64,000 nt of DNA from Pararhizobium sp. IMCC3301 (GTDB lineage Bacteria > Pseudomonadota > Alphaproteobacteria > Rhizobiales > GCA-2746425): the NCBI RefSeq assembly GCF_030758315.1, contig NZ_CP132336.1, positions 3,315,001 to 3,379,000 of the forward strand. Direction: 5' to 3'. The translations under genes were made by a program, and so were the position numbers. Of the stretch, positions 55,414 through 63,691 are shown in pieces (position 1 is the first letter of the stretch; each line of letters starts with the position of its first letter). A model generated the notes under the pieces. It searched no databases. It saw only the letters and a program-made list of their open reading frames with translations, and was not told the origin of the DNA.

Positions 55414-56882
55414 GACTGCCACCCGTCATACTCGGGCAGTACCACCTTGTAGTCGGGCGGCAATATCTTTCCGCCTTCGTTCGGATTGCCTGACAAATCA
55501 GCGGAGAGGGGAAAGAAATTATTCTGCCGCACCGTCTTGCAATGGAGAGTGGGTTGGCCCGGAATGAATATGATTTGCTGGTCAGCCGGAAGGCTTTGGA
55601 GTTGATCAGCGGTGAACAGGCGTTCTTTGCCTAAATTGATTGTTCTTGAAACGTCGGGTTTGCCCGAGCTTTCATTGATGCTGTAACTGACATTCTCAAT
55701 GTCACCGATGGCTTTTGAAATGGTCTCGGCTGCCTGGTTGGTAATTTGCAGATACTGGATGGCGCAATTATCTTCCAAGGTCGCAACTATTTTTACGCCA
55801 TTTTGACGTTCCAAGTCGGCTTTTGATTGGGCCAGATACAAGACCTGCAATCCGAACGATCTAAAGATCGTAACATTCTTAATGATGTCCTTGGCCGGAG
55901 TGTTTGCTACCTCATCGAAAATCAAAATCGTGCGCCCACACTCGCCGGACATCTGGGCATTCAGAAAGGCGTTGAAAGTCAGCCCATAATAAATACTGAG
56001 GTTGGCGGCATTTCTGGCATTTTGGCAGACACAGACAATGTAGTTTTCTTTCAGCAATTGCTCATGGGTGATGTCCTCATTCTGTCCAATTTCGTGGAGG
56101 GGTCCGCCTTCCATGAAGATCGAGAAGGCCGAGAGCGCCGCCAAAATATGCTGGCTGTAATGCTCGGGATTATCGGCGTGCATTTGCAGTATTTGACTGG
56201 CGCGGTTTTTGGTCAGCGGCGTGCCTTCTTCCGCTTCAATCTCGAGCGCGCTGTGCCATAGATCAGGATCAGCAATCAGGCTGGCTATTCCGCCCGGTGT
56301 GGCGTTATCGGGGCTGTGCGCCAGCAGGATTAATATCGCAACGATAACAAGCTCTCTTGGTGATTGCCGAAAATAGAAATTGCGGGGTTCGTTGTCGGGC
56401 TCATTTATAAAAACCTTGCTGACACTCTCAATTTCCAACATCAGATTGGGCGAGTTTTCTCGGTGGGCAGCAGTCAAATTGCTAAACGGATTGACGCGCA
56501 CACGATGAGGATAGGCCTTGCCCATCGACCCGCTATCATCGATGACCGCAAAATTGCGCCCGTATTTCAGGCACAAATCTGCAATCTGGTGGGCCACTTC
56601 CGGCTTCACATCGTTGATGATCTGCCCCCGTGTGCTATCTGCCAGCAACGACAAAATCGCCGATATCGTGACACCAGTGGTCTTGCCTGATCCTGCACCA
56701 CCATAGACGAGCCAGGACAGGGTGGTGTTCGGCTCATAGATAGGCGTTTCATCCTCAAGAGTGAGGCCGATCACCCGGCGGATTTCCCGGTTTTCTGCCG
56801 CTATCTTCCGCACATCTTTGCGGGTCAGTCCAAACGGGTTTTTAAGATGTCGGAGAACATTTTTGAGGGGCTTTCGCATCAC
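55410..56882 (-). CDS. VirD4/TraG-like coupling ATPase without membrane anchor
   Basis: This 490-aa ATPase has Walker A YGGAGSGKTTG at residues 60-70, Walker B TILIFDEVANTP and downstream FRSFGLQVLYLAQSKADLER, the pattern of type IV coupling proteins (VirD4/TraG/TrwB) that feed DNA or protein to a secretion channel. Full-length members carry two N-terminal helices and place Walker A near residue 130-150. Here the N-terminus is short, basic and hydrophilic. The gene directly upstream, overlapping by ATGA, encodes a two-helix membrane protein that could supply the anchor. No relaxase or VirB4-like ATPase is recognised nearby. Confidence 0.82.
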   Translation of the reverse strand: MMRKPLKNVLRHLKNPFGLTRKDVRKIAAENREIRRVIGLTLEDETPIYEPNTTLSWLVYGGAGSGKTTGVTISAILSLLADSTRGQIINDVKPEVAHQIADLCLKYGRNFAVIDDSGSMGKAYPHRVRVNPFSNLTAAHRENSPNLMLEIESVSKVFINEPDNEPRNFYFRQSPRELVIVAILILLAHSPDNATPGGIASLIADPDLWHSALEIEAEEGTPLTKNRASQILQMHADNPEHYSQHILAALSAFSIFMEGGPLHEIGQNEDITHEQLLKENYIVCVCQNARNAANLSIYYGLTFNAFLNAQMSGECGRTILIFDEVANTPAKDIIKNVTIFRSFGLQVLYLAQSKADLERQNGVKIVATLEDNCAIQYLQITNQAAETISKAIGDIENVSYSINESSGKPDVSRTINLGKERLFTADQLQSLPADQQIIFIPGQPTLHCKTVRQNNFFPLSADLSGNPNEGGKILPPDYKVVLPEYDGWQS

Positions 56883-57178
56883 AGCATCCCCGCTTTTACA
56901 AGGTCTTCTCGGCTGGCAAGTTTGGCATTGTGGGGTGCCGGTCGGGTGAGCATGTCGTCCCGAACGGCGTCATTCTGCCGTAATTTAAGGGCGGCTGAAA
57001 TTGCCTTGCCGATCAATCCGGCAGCGGACAGATAACAGCAGATGCTTAAAAAGCCGAACGCCCACCAGTGCGGATCAGTGGGGTACACAACGTAACCCGC
57101 CAAGATCAAAAAACAGCCATAGGCAATCATCAGATTGATCTTTGCAACGTCGCGCCATGAGCTATTGAGTTCTTGCAT
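56879..57178 (-). CDS. Two-helix membrane protein, candidate anchor of the coupling ATPase
   Basis: ATG 57178 is within the end of the preceding gene, with GGAGCC nearby. The 99-aa product has helices at about residues 14-33 and 38-58 and a 40-residue cytoplasmic tail (ALKLRQNDAVRDDMLTRPAP, then HNAKLASREDLVKAGML). Its stop overlaps the ATPase start (ATGA). Size, helix number and position match the missing N-terminal domain of the downstream ATPase, which is why I propose a split coupling protein. That pairing is inference. Confidence 0.6.
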   Translation of the reverse strand: MQELNSSWRDVAKINLMIAYGCFLILAGYVVYPTDPHWWAFGFLSICCYLSAAGLIGKAISAALKLRQNDAVRDDMLTRPAPHNAKLASREDLVKAGML

Positions 57179-57548
57179 GTGAGGCTCCTTTCTTCGACGC
57201 AGCAATGCGCGGCGTGATCTCGTCCCGAAGCCGATCAAGAGTCTTATAATCACCCCAGACTACGTTTCCCTGCTTTGCTGAAATGAGCTCGCGCGAGATG
57301 AATTTCAGTTGGCCAATCTGAAAACCGACAAAGACGAAAATTGCTGTAACGCTCGCTATTGTGATGATTTCGACGGGGTACAAAAGATCACTAAAGGCGA
57401 CCACAAAACCAATCGCAGCAACCCCGAAGAAACCGAATGCAAAGCGGAATGGTCGATCCGTATCCACGTGATCCAGGCTTGAAATGGAATAGCTTGTCCG
57501 ATGCGTTTTGACGGTATCGGTCCCGATGCGCACATACCCCAAAATCAT
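57162..57548 (-). CDS. Two-helix membrane protein (128 aa)
   Basis: ATG 57548 with GGGGAGG upstream gives 128 aa. A short beta-rich start (LGYVRIGTDTVKTHRTSYSI) precedes two membrane helices at about 35-52 and 60-80 and a soluble tail (SAKQGNVVWGDYKTLDRLRD). This layout loosely recalls small two-helix proteins such as DUF6232, but I cannot confirm it. It overlaps both neighbours (stop inside the next gene, start inside the previous), showing a tightly compacted operon. Confidence 0.55.
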   Translation of the reverse strand: MILGYVRIGTDTVKTHRTSYSISSLDHVDTDRPFRFAFGFFGVAAIGFVVAFSDLLYPVEIITIASVTAIFVFVGFQIGQLKFISRELISAKQGNVVWGDYKTLDRLRDEITPRIAASKKGASHARTQ

Positions 57549-58081
57549 TGAAACCTCCCCGCGCAAACGGGGGAGGACAAAGCCGCAAAAAGCTCTGCGT
57601 CCAGATTGCGGATTTTAGACGGAGTGATGAGCCGTGCCGAGCCGGCGTAGAGCGCCCAAGGCATACGGTCTTCCAGTTGGACGTTAACAGCGCATTTGCA
57701 GGATGATGAGGCGTGTGCCGCCGCATTTTTGAGGCGCGCGTTATATGCGTCTTTCAGTTTTTGATTTTGTTTTTCAATCTGTCCCGCCAAAGGGTTTTGA
57801 AACAAAGGCTCCACGATATTACAAAGCTGCTTGCCTTCCGGCCCGGCAAACATACCCATGATGCTATTGCAATCCGGGGTTGGAACAGGCGTTTGGAGAG
57901 TTGGCGCATCTTGCTTCGCCGCCAGAACAAGAGCTTGTTCACAGCGCGGCATCCAATTTGACATCTCAATGACTCGAGTGCCGATCACTTGACCGGACAC
58001 CAGAGCGGAGAACGCCGCATAAGCCGCTCCTGTAAGAAACAGTCCGGCGCCAATTGGCGGTATGATCTGGTCAAAGGGCAT
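57545..58081 (-). CDS. Membrane-anchored exported protein (178 aa)
   Basis: AAGGAG precedes ATG 58081. One N-terminal hydrophobic helix (PPIGAGLFLTGAAYAAFSAL) is followed by an outside domain with six cysteines (PRCEQ, PDCNS, KQLCNI, SSCKCAV, SPVCAG), likely disulfide-bonded. A proline/threonine-rich linker lies in between. No family is recognised. Operon position suggests an extracytoplasmic component of the coupling-ATPase machine. Confidence 0.55.
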   Translation of the reverse strand: MPFDQIIPPIGAGLFLTGAAYAAFSALVSGQVIGTRVIEMSNWMPRCEQALVLAAKQDAPTLQTPVPTPDCNSIMGMFAGPEGKQLCNIVEPLFQNPLAGQIEKQNQKLKDAYNARLKNAAAHASSSCKCAVNVQLEDRMPWALYAGSARLITPSKIRNLDAELFAALSSPVCAGRFQ

Positions 58082-58098
58082 GCTTGATCTCCTTTTCG

Positions 58099-58638
58099 TT
58101 AGCGTTGGTTTTCAATGTCGAAGATGCCAAAACGACAATTGGCTTTGGCAAGATCAGCAAGGCGGGCGGCGCTGACGCCTAACGCGCCCAACACTTCTTG
58201 TGGGATGGTCTCAAAATCGCTGAAGGTTGGCGCACCGGGGCCTTGCTGTGTGCCAAGGTCAACCCGGCTGGAAGTGACGCCGCTACCGTATGCCACGTAG
58301 CACCATTGAGATGTGGCGTTCGCCGTCATGTCGCCGTCGGTCAAGCCGAATCTGGCGCCCGTCATGATGGTGCCAAATCCGGCAACAGTTTCGCGCCTGA
58401 AAAGGTTGATCTCGTCTACACCATCAACCAGTCGAGATTTTGGTTGCCAGTCGCCAAACATCGCGACTTTGAAATTCTCCCAGCGGTCACGAACTGTGAA
58501 AAAATCTGCGTCCCACAAGACGAAGGAAGCGAGGATCAGCGCACAAACGCCGATGGCGGCGGCAATCAGGAGGAAGCGCGCTGCCCTGAAAACGGCGCGC
58601 AGTCCTCTTTTGATTGTTGTTCTGGCTGGGGCGCTCAT
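58099..58638 (-). CDS. Membrane-anchored exported protein (179 aa)
   Basis: The product has a basic N-terminus then a single helix (ARFLLIAAAIGVCALILASF) and a periplasmic domain (WDADFFTVRDRWENFKVAMF; SQWCYVAYGSGVTSSRVDL; ALGVSAARLADLAKANCRFG) with two cysteines. The ATG overlaps the stop of the 404-aa gene (TGATG), so translation is coupled. No family is recognised. It is the second gene of the putative machine. Confidence 0.6.
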   Translation of the reverse strand: MSAPARTTIKRGLRAVFRAARFLLIAAAIGVCALILASFVLWDADFFTVRDRWENFKVAMFGDWQPKSRLVDGVDEINLFRRETVAGFGTIMTGARFGLTDGDMTANATSQWCYVAYGSGVTSSRVDLGTQQGPGAPTFSDFETIPQEVLGALGVSAARLADLAKANCRFGIFDIENQR

Positions 58639-59852
58639 CAGTGCGCATCCGGTCCAAAGTTCTTGCCCTTACCGTTCGCCGTGCCATTGCCTCTTCGCGG
58701 CATTCGGGCAACATTGTTGTTGCGCTCCTGTTTTCTGGGCGACTGGTTTTGATGGCGGCGGGCCGCAATTTCGTGCGCTAAGGCAGATTGCAAGTACGCC
58801 ATGACCCAGACCGATATTGGGAGGACCAAATCAATTGCCGCGATCAGCAAGAATATCGGCAGAAATGAAAGTGCATGCGTGAGCGCGTCATCAACGCCTG
58901 GGCGCGCAGGAAATGCTGGACGAATAATCGCGTCAGCATTTATGGTTTTTAGAATTGCGTCCAAATTCTTGGCATGGCTGCCAAGTATCTTATTGATACG
59001 TTGGGCAACATCAGCGCGTCCCGACAACGAAATGCCATCGTCCAGTTCTTCCGCATATTGGCGGATGAGATGAAGCGGCACAGACTCAGACAGCTTTGTT
59101 GACGCTTGATGGATGAGATTATCCGTCAGTTTCAGCTCATTGCGTTTTTGCCAAACGCTTTTGTCCGGATCACCCAGTGTCTCCTGATAGGCTGCGAATT
59201 GCTCATTGATTTCATCCAGAGCATCTTCGCGCGTTTCTTCTCCAAGAGAAACTTGCTCCTGAATCGATGCCGCACGCTCGGCCAACTCCTCAAGAACAAT
59301 CGTAATACTGCCCCGCCCCGCAACAGGGGCAAGGCTCAGACATGAAGACTGCTCTTCACATCTCGCCCATTGCAATAAATCCGCCGAGATAACGCCAAGG
59401 GTGGAGCTGCCTCGGCTTGCTTCGGTTGCCAGCCTGTCAACTTGCCCAATTGCAACGGCAACGTCCGTGCCGTGATCCTGCAATTCAAGCGCTGCAACAT
59501 CAGGCAGAATACTTCCCGACGTTGTTGCCAAAGCAAAGCCGCCGCCCACAATTCCGATGCCAACAACAGACGCGATGGCAGCCATTCGAAATTTTTTGGC
59601 AGCAAGTGGCGCGAGGAATTTCACCGCAACATGCAAGACGCCATAGCTGACGATGCCAGCACCAAGCGTTAAGAGTGTGATTTTTAGATTATAGCCAACA
59701 CCCGATCCAGTGATCAGATTTGGCAATCCAACCGCCAATGTTCCGGTCTGTACGATCACCAGTGCCATGTTGATCCAATCGGTGAACGGGAGGCCTGGCG
59801 CGCGCTCATGCACTTCATGGTCTTCTGCGATAATTTGATTATTATCAGTCAT
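58638..59852 (-). CDS. Large polytopic membrane protein, first gene of coupling-ATPase operon
   Basis: This 404-aa protein follows AAGGAT and starts at ATG 59852. It has three N-terminal helices (about 24-45, 56-80, 90-110), a 200-residue extracytoplasmic helical domain (LEELAERAASIQEQVSLGEE; VWQKRNELKLTDNLIHQAST) containing two cysteines (WARCEEQSSCLS), and a C-terminal helix pair near FLPIFLLIAAIDLVLPISVW. A basic, asparagine- and arginine-rich cytoplasmic tail ends it. The fold resembles no conjugation protein I can name. As first and largest gene it is probably the core membrane subunit. Confidence 0.65.
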   Translation of the reverse strand: MTDNNQIIAEDHEVHERAPGLPFTDWINMALVIVQTGTLAVGLPNLITGSGVGYNLKITLLTLGAGIVSYGVLHVAVKFLAPLAAKKFRMAAIASVVGIGIVGGGFALATTSGSILPDVAALELQDHGTDVAVAIGQVDRLATEASRGSSTLGVISADLLQWARCEEQSSCLSLAPVAGRGSITIVLEELAERAASIQEQVSLGEETREDALDEINEQFAAYQETLGDPDKSVWQKRNELKLTDNLIHQASTKLSESVPLHLIRQYAEELDDGISLSGRADVAQRINKILGSHAKNLDAILKTINADAIIRPAFPARPGVDDALTHALSFLPIFLLIAAIDLVLPISVWVMAYLQSALAHEIAARRHQNQSPRKQERNNNVARMPRRGNGTANGKGKNFGPDAH

Positions 59853-59962
59853 GTCTTAATCCTTGAATTTTGGACGCAGTGATCCGGTCACCCAAAGGGG
59901 CGTTCTGAATTTGCGTTGCGAATGTCGCTCGACAGTCGGCTAAATGGATTTTTTGAAGTGTT

Positions 59963-59997
59963 TGACTGACTGGCTCAGTTATATCCCAAGTCAGTCA
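59963..59997. repeat. Inverted repeat upstream of the membrane-protein operon
   Basis: TGACTGACT (59963-59971) and AGTCAGTCA (59989-59997) are perfect inverted copies 17 bp apart, in the 160-bp gap between the 404-aa and 63-aa genes. No T-tract follows, so it is either an operator for the operon or a weak hairpin after the 63-aa gene. Confidence 0.55.
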
Positions 59998-60012
59998 CTC
60001 AGTTTCGCGGGC

Positions 60013-60204
60013 TTATAACCAACAGCTCCCCCGCCCGCCGCAACCAGGACATAACAGGACATTTTGACAAATGCGCCGCCCGAGGCAGACAGGACAAAAC
60101 TCCTCATCAGTGGGATGCGTTGAAAAGCCCCAATCGGGAAGTGGCGTAATATCCAGATCGGAGATTGACATCACCTCGCCAAGCGCGTTGATGTTTGTAA
60201 TCAT
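60013..60204 (-). CDS. Small zinc-ribbon-like protein (63 aa)
   Basis: ATG 60204 with GGAAG upstream gives 63 aa; an in-frame GTG five codons earlier is less likely. The C-terminal half has paired cysteines, CPVCLGRRIC and CPGCGGRGSCW, as in DnaJ-type zinc ribbons, so it should bind zinc. The N-terminal half is acidic (GEVMSISDLDITPLPDWGF). It precedes the membrane-protein operon on the same strand and may be a regulator or chaperone-like adaptor. Confidence 0.6.
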   Translation of the reverse strand: MITNINALGEVMSISDLDITPLPDWGFSTHPTDEEFCPVCLGRRICQNVLLCPGCGGRGSCWL

Positions 60205-60237
60205 TTTTTCAGCTTCCACGTTGGATTGAATGTATCA

Positions 60238-60267
60238 GCCGCTGGAAAATCGCCGTTTTCCAGCGGC
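60238..60267. other. Perfect 12-bp hairpin between two small genes
   Basis: GCCGCTGGAAAA (60238-60249) and TTTTCCAGCGGC (60256-60267) are perfect inverted copies around a 6-nt loop. It lies just after the stop of the 35-aa gene on the minus strand. No T-run follows in that direction beyond the stem's own, so it may act as a processing or stability hairpin or a partial terminator. Confidence 0.75.
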
Positions 60268-60274
60268 CTCGATT

Positions 60275-60382
60275 TTAGGTCTTTGAATGACCACTATTTT
60301 GCTGGCCCAGCGCGTTTATGAGCGAGCCTGTAGACCAGCCTGCTTGACCAAGCAGGTATTCATTGAGTGTGTTGTTACGCAT
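60275..60382 (-). CDS. 35-aa peptide gene
   Basis: ATG 60382 follows GAAGGAAGC, a good ribosome site. The peptide begins MRNNTLNEYLLGQAGWSTGS, continues LINALGQQNSGHSKT and stops at TAA just before a perfect hairpin. It has no cysteine or clear signal sequence, and its glycine/leucine/asparagine composition could give an amphipathic helix. It is too short for family recognition. Ribosome site plus hairpin argue it is a real unit, perhaps a leader, toxin or regulatory peptide. Confidence 0.45.
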   Translation of the reverse strand: MRNNTLNEYLLGQAGWSTGSLINALGQQNSGHSKT

Positions 60383-60453
60383 TTTAGCTTCCTTCAGTTG
60401 GCTTTGAAATCAGCGCAAAACTGCCTTGCCAACAGAGGCAATTGAGGCTCTCA

Positions 60454-60496
60454 AAACGGTTGAATGATTGAGATAATCACCCAAAATCAACCGTTT
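60454..60496. repeat. Inverted repeat in AT-rich regulatory gap
   Basis: AAACGGTTGA (60454-60463) and TCAACCGTTT (60487-60496) are perfect inverted copies 23 bp apart. They lie in the 249-bp AT-rich gap (60383-60631) that separates minus-strand and plus-strand genes. This could be a divergent operator or an origin-like site; no gene is seen in the gap. Confidence 0.5.
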
Positions 60497-60631
60497 CTAC
60501 CTCTGCATTTTAGAGAGATCACATGGCTTTGACAGATGATTAAAGATGAATAATCATGAAAAATAACAACGCTAACATCATGATAATTATGAGGTATTTG
60601 AAAATATGAATGAAAAATGCTATGCTAATGA

Positions 60632-61135
60632 GTGAAATTATTCAAACAGGCAGGAGAATATTCAATTGAAATCTGGCTCGACCCCGAAACGGGTTGCACA
60701 GTTAGAGAGTTTTGGCGAAATCAACAAAATGAGTTTGAAGCGCCGGACGATAGACCTGCAATGGCCTTCTTTTGCCCCAAGACCCGTATTCGCGAACAAG
60801 CCCGATGGATGAAAGCAGGGGAATTGCACCGCGCGAATGATTTACCGTCTCAAATTATCACCTCTCCGGTCACGGGTATTGTCTGTGTAAGACAGTGGTC
60901 TATTGACGGGAATGGTCACAGAGATGGCGATAATCCTTCATATGAAGTAACCAACCTGTTCACCGGAAATCGGGAAGAACTGCATTTTGAAAAGTGGGGA
61001 AAATTTCATCGGATTGGTGCCGGTGCCGTTCAGTATTTTGATCCTCAAACGGGCAAACTTACCAAGGAAGATTTTTGGGAAAATGGCGTTCAGCTGCCCA
61101 AAAAATCCGGCGCACCAAAACCATCAATGACTTGA
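60632..61135 (+). CDS. MORN-variant repeat protein (167 aa)
   Basis: The product has repeats of the form W-x-x-x-G-x-x-H-R followed by an acidic stretch and a DP-x-TG turn: WMKAGELHRANDLPSQI, WSIDGNGHRDGDNPSYEV, WGKFHRIGAGAVQYFDPQTG. Related repeat proteins are common in accessory regions and some are annotated as YwqK-like antitoxins. The start is probably GTG 60632; an ATG four bases upstream is out of frame. It lies 49 bp before the STAND-like NTPase gene on the same strand and may be its partner, which is inference. Confidence 0.6.
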   Translation: MKLFKQAGEYSIEIWLDPETGCTVREFWRNQQNEFEAPDDRPAMAFFCPKTRIREQARWMKAGELHRANDLPSQIITSPVTGIVCVRQWSIDGNGHRDGDNPSYEVTNLFTGNREELHFEKWGKFHRIGAGAVQYFDPQTGKLTKEDFWENGVQLPKKSGAPKPSMT

Positions 61136-61184
61136 TATTTATTGCGCATTACGCTTTTGCTAGCTTGGAACGAATTGTAATTCC

Positions 61185-63536
61185 TTGATCGGAAAATGCG
61201 TGATTGCAACACCCGCCGCCACCGAACTAGACAAATTTTCATCGATTTTGGACAAACTCTTTGAGAGTAACGATGCGAAATTTATCAAATTCAAAAAATA
61301 TATCGGACGCGAAATTGCGGTCACATTTAAAGGCCAACCTGAGCGCGAAATTGACTTCCGAACCCTTCTAAGAGAAGTAACGGGATATGATCACGGGGAA
61401 CGTACCGTAGACACGATTAAGGCGCTTCGCGCAGGACAAAAAGCATCAACAAAACTGGCTTTTGCTATTTATCTGCTGTGTAAAAAACACCCCAGTTTTG
61501 AATTCATCGCAGTTGAATGTGACAAAATTCTTTTTAAACCAAAAACTTTTTTGGCTGTCTGCAACTGGGAGCCTGAGAAATGTCAAATAGAATCAGAACA
61601 GCCAGCAACGGCAAGCGCCATTGAAAAACGTCTTGAGCATCCCGGAAAAGTCCCAGAAAGGCGGGCCAAATCCCTCAGGGCCGAAATTTCGGAGATCAAA
61701 AACCAACCAAAACTGTCACTGTTTCTCACCAAAATATCAGACGAAACCCGATTTTTGTATCGGTCGCGCGCCATCCCGTTCATCAATGATCGGCAAACCT
61801 TTGATCAACTGGAGAGATTCAGACAGTGCGAAATCAACTTTTGCTGGCACCTGATTTACGGGCTCGGTGGAACGGGAAAAAGCCGCATGGCTTTGGAATA
61901 TGCAATTGAAAGAGAGCGCCTTGACGGCAATCCAATAGGCTTCCTGTCACTTGACGAGGCAAAGGGTTTTGATTGGCTCAATTGGCAACCTTCAAAACCA
62001 ACAGTCATGATTATCGACTATGCGGCCCGGCACGCTGATACCGTCGCAACGATCCTGCGGACGCTTTCGCTGCGTAATGATATCAAAGAAAAGGTCAGAC
62101 TTCTTCTGCTTGAACGCGATCTGACAGGGACCTGGTTCGATAAGATCACTCACCGAGGCAAATCCGAAAGCGTCAAAATTGATGAAACCTGGTTTCCAGA
62201 AGACGGGGCGTTGGAGCCGCCAGAGGATGTTTGGCCGATTATCGAGCATATTTGCGGTGACGCGCCAGAAAGACTGCCAGCCAAGGACAAGGTACTTACT
62301 GAGCTTGAACGCATTGATCACCATTGCAGGCCGCTTTATGCCGCCTTTCTCGGGGATGCATACCGGCGCGGAGAAAATCCGCGAAACTGGGACGCCTACG
62401 CACTTGTTGAAAATGTACTGCAACATGAAAAACGATATTGGAACCAGGGTGGCGTTGACCATCTTGATGTGAATTTGTGTGCTTGTGCAACAACGACCGG
62501 AGGTTTTCCGTCAAAGTGGGTGGAGCCGATGTCAACTCACGAGATGCAAGGCTTCTGGCCCGTCTGGAGTGGGAACCAAACCCTGGAAAGGCTTGCTTCG
62601 GTTTACGGCGACTCTATTATTGACGACGTTCCGCCATTGGAACCGGATATTCTTGGCGAATTGTTCGTCCTGGATTACTGGAAATCAGCTTCGCGCTTTG
62701 AGCGGAGGCATTTGCTCGACTTTGCAACCACGCTGGCTCCATGGTTCGCAGAGTTTATCGAACGCATGGCTTCTGATTTTCCTTGTGAAGCAGCTTTTGA
62801 TCTGCTCAGGAAAGTTATTGATCTCGACTTTCAGGAATATCAAAATTCCAAGCCGGAACTAATCTTCAATATCGTCACTGCATTGGCAAAGCATCATCGC
62901 GAATATGCCATGGAATGCTTTTGGTTTTTCAACCGCATGCAGCCGGATGAAAATACACCCTACGTCGCGGAGTGCGTTATCGATGGTGGTTTGAATCTGA
63001 TCGTGGGGGTTCAAGACCTTAATTTGAAAGACGCTTTGAAAATCTATGAATTCCAGAAAAGCTTTGTTTCAAAACTGCCAGCTTCACTCGAAATCGACAG
63101 GGCACAGTGCGAACTGGCCTTGTCACTCATTGCGAAATATCCGCTTGAAGATCCCTCTTTGTTTCGACCCGTCCTGGCTGACACTTTCAGATTTATGAGA
63201 CGAAACCCGGAAGATCAGGAGATACGCGGTAACACCTGCATTGCAATTTCAAACTTCGTAAATCTGCTGGAGTTCGAGCATATTGGTCATGCCTCATATC
63301 TACTCCATCTGTTCAGACGTGAAGCGCCTTCGAGCAATAATGCGGACTCGCATGGAGCATGGCTTTTTATCCTCTATCACATGTTCTTGTTGTTTCTGGT
63401 TGAGCAGGGCGGCGTTGACGACACGACCGATCAAGGCTTCAAATCTGCGTTTGGTAGGCTTGCAGATCAGGCACCTGAGGCCGAACAGTTCAAAGCCGAG
63501 ATATTAAAACGCTTTCAAGAGGACCTAAAAGAGTAG
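61185..63536 (+). CDS. STAND-like P-loop NTPase, putative defence protein
   Basis: This 783-aa protein has a helical N-terminal region (about 1-110: KYIGREIAVTFKGQPEREID, DTIKALRAGQKASTKLAFAI), then an NTPase with Walker A IYGLGGTGKSRMALEYAIE near residue 225 and Walker B PTVMIIDYAARHADTVA near 272, followed by KVRLLLLERDLTGTW, a sensor-type arginine. About 350 residues of helical repeats end it. This order (effector-like N-terminus, STAND NTPase, repeat sensor) fits signal-transduction or anti-phage NTPases. The effector type is not recognised. The start is TTG 61185 or GTG 61200; neither has a strong ribosome site. It lies in a mobile element, where defence genes often sit. Confidence 0.7.
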   Translation: MIGKCVIATPAATELDKFSSILDKLFESNDAKFIKFKKYIGREIAVTFKGQPEREIDFRTLLREVTGYDHGERTVDTIKALRAGQKASTKLAFAIYLLCKKHPSFEFIAVECDKILFKPKTFLAVCNWEPEKCQIESEQPATASAIEKRLEHPGKVPERRAKSLRAEISEIKNQPKLSLFLTKISDETRFLYRSRAIPFINDRQTFDQLERFRQCEINFCWHLIYGLGGTGKSRMALEYAIERERLDGNPIGFLSLDEAKGFDWLNWQPSKPTVMIIDYAARHADTVATILRTLSLRNDIKEKVRLLLLERDLTGTWFDKITHRGKSESVKIDETWFPEDGALEPPEDVWPIIEHICGDAPERLPAKDKVLTELERIDHHCRPLYAAFLGDAYRRGENPRNWDAYALVENVLQHEKRYWNQGGVDHLDVNLCACATTTGGFPSKWVEPMSTHEMQGFWPVWSGNQTLERLASVYGDSIIDDVPPLEPDILGELFVLDYWKSASRFERRHLLDFATTLAPWFAEFIERMASDFPCEAAFDLLRKVIDLDFQEYQNSKPELIFNIVTALAKHHREYAMECFWFFNRMQPDENTPYVAECVIDGGLNLIVGVQDLNLKDALKIYEFQKSFVSKLPASLEIDRAQCELALSLIAKYPLEDPSLFRPVLADTFRFMRRNPEDQEIRGNTCIAISNFVNLLEFEHIGHASYLLHLFRREAPSSNNADSHGAWLFILYHMFLLFLVEQGGVDDTTDQGFKSAFGRLADQAPEAEQFKAEILKRFQEDLKE

Positions 63537-63601
63537 GTCGCGATTTCTGCTGACAGAATCTTGCACCGCTCACTTGGGGGGCAACCCGTATTTGGCCTAC
63601 G

Positions 63602-63611
63602 GCGGCACCAT
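63602..63611 (+). other. Possible right att core of the tRNA-Thr element
   Basis: GCGGCACCAT repeats the tRNA-Thr 3' end and its following base (51280-51289). If this is the right junction, the element spans about 51.3-63.6 kb. Ten bases is weak evidence and chance cannot be excluded. The 63537-63691 gap shows no other feature. Confidence 0.25.
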
Positions 63612-63691
63612 GCTGATACTCCCGCCACCATCCGCTTGATCCAGCAGATAGCAGCTATTATACGACTCTACCAGTTGGCGTCGTTTCTTCT

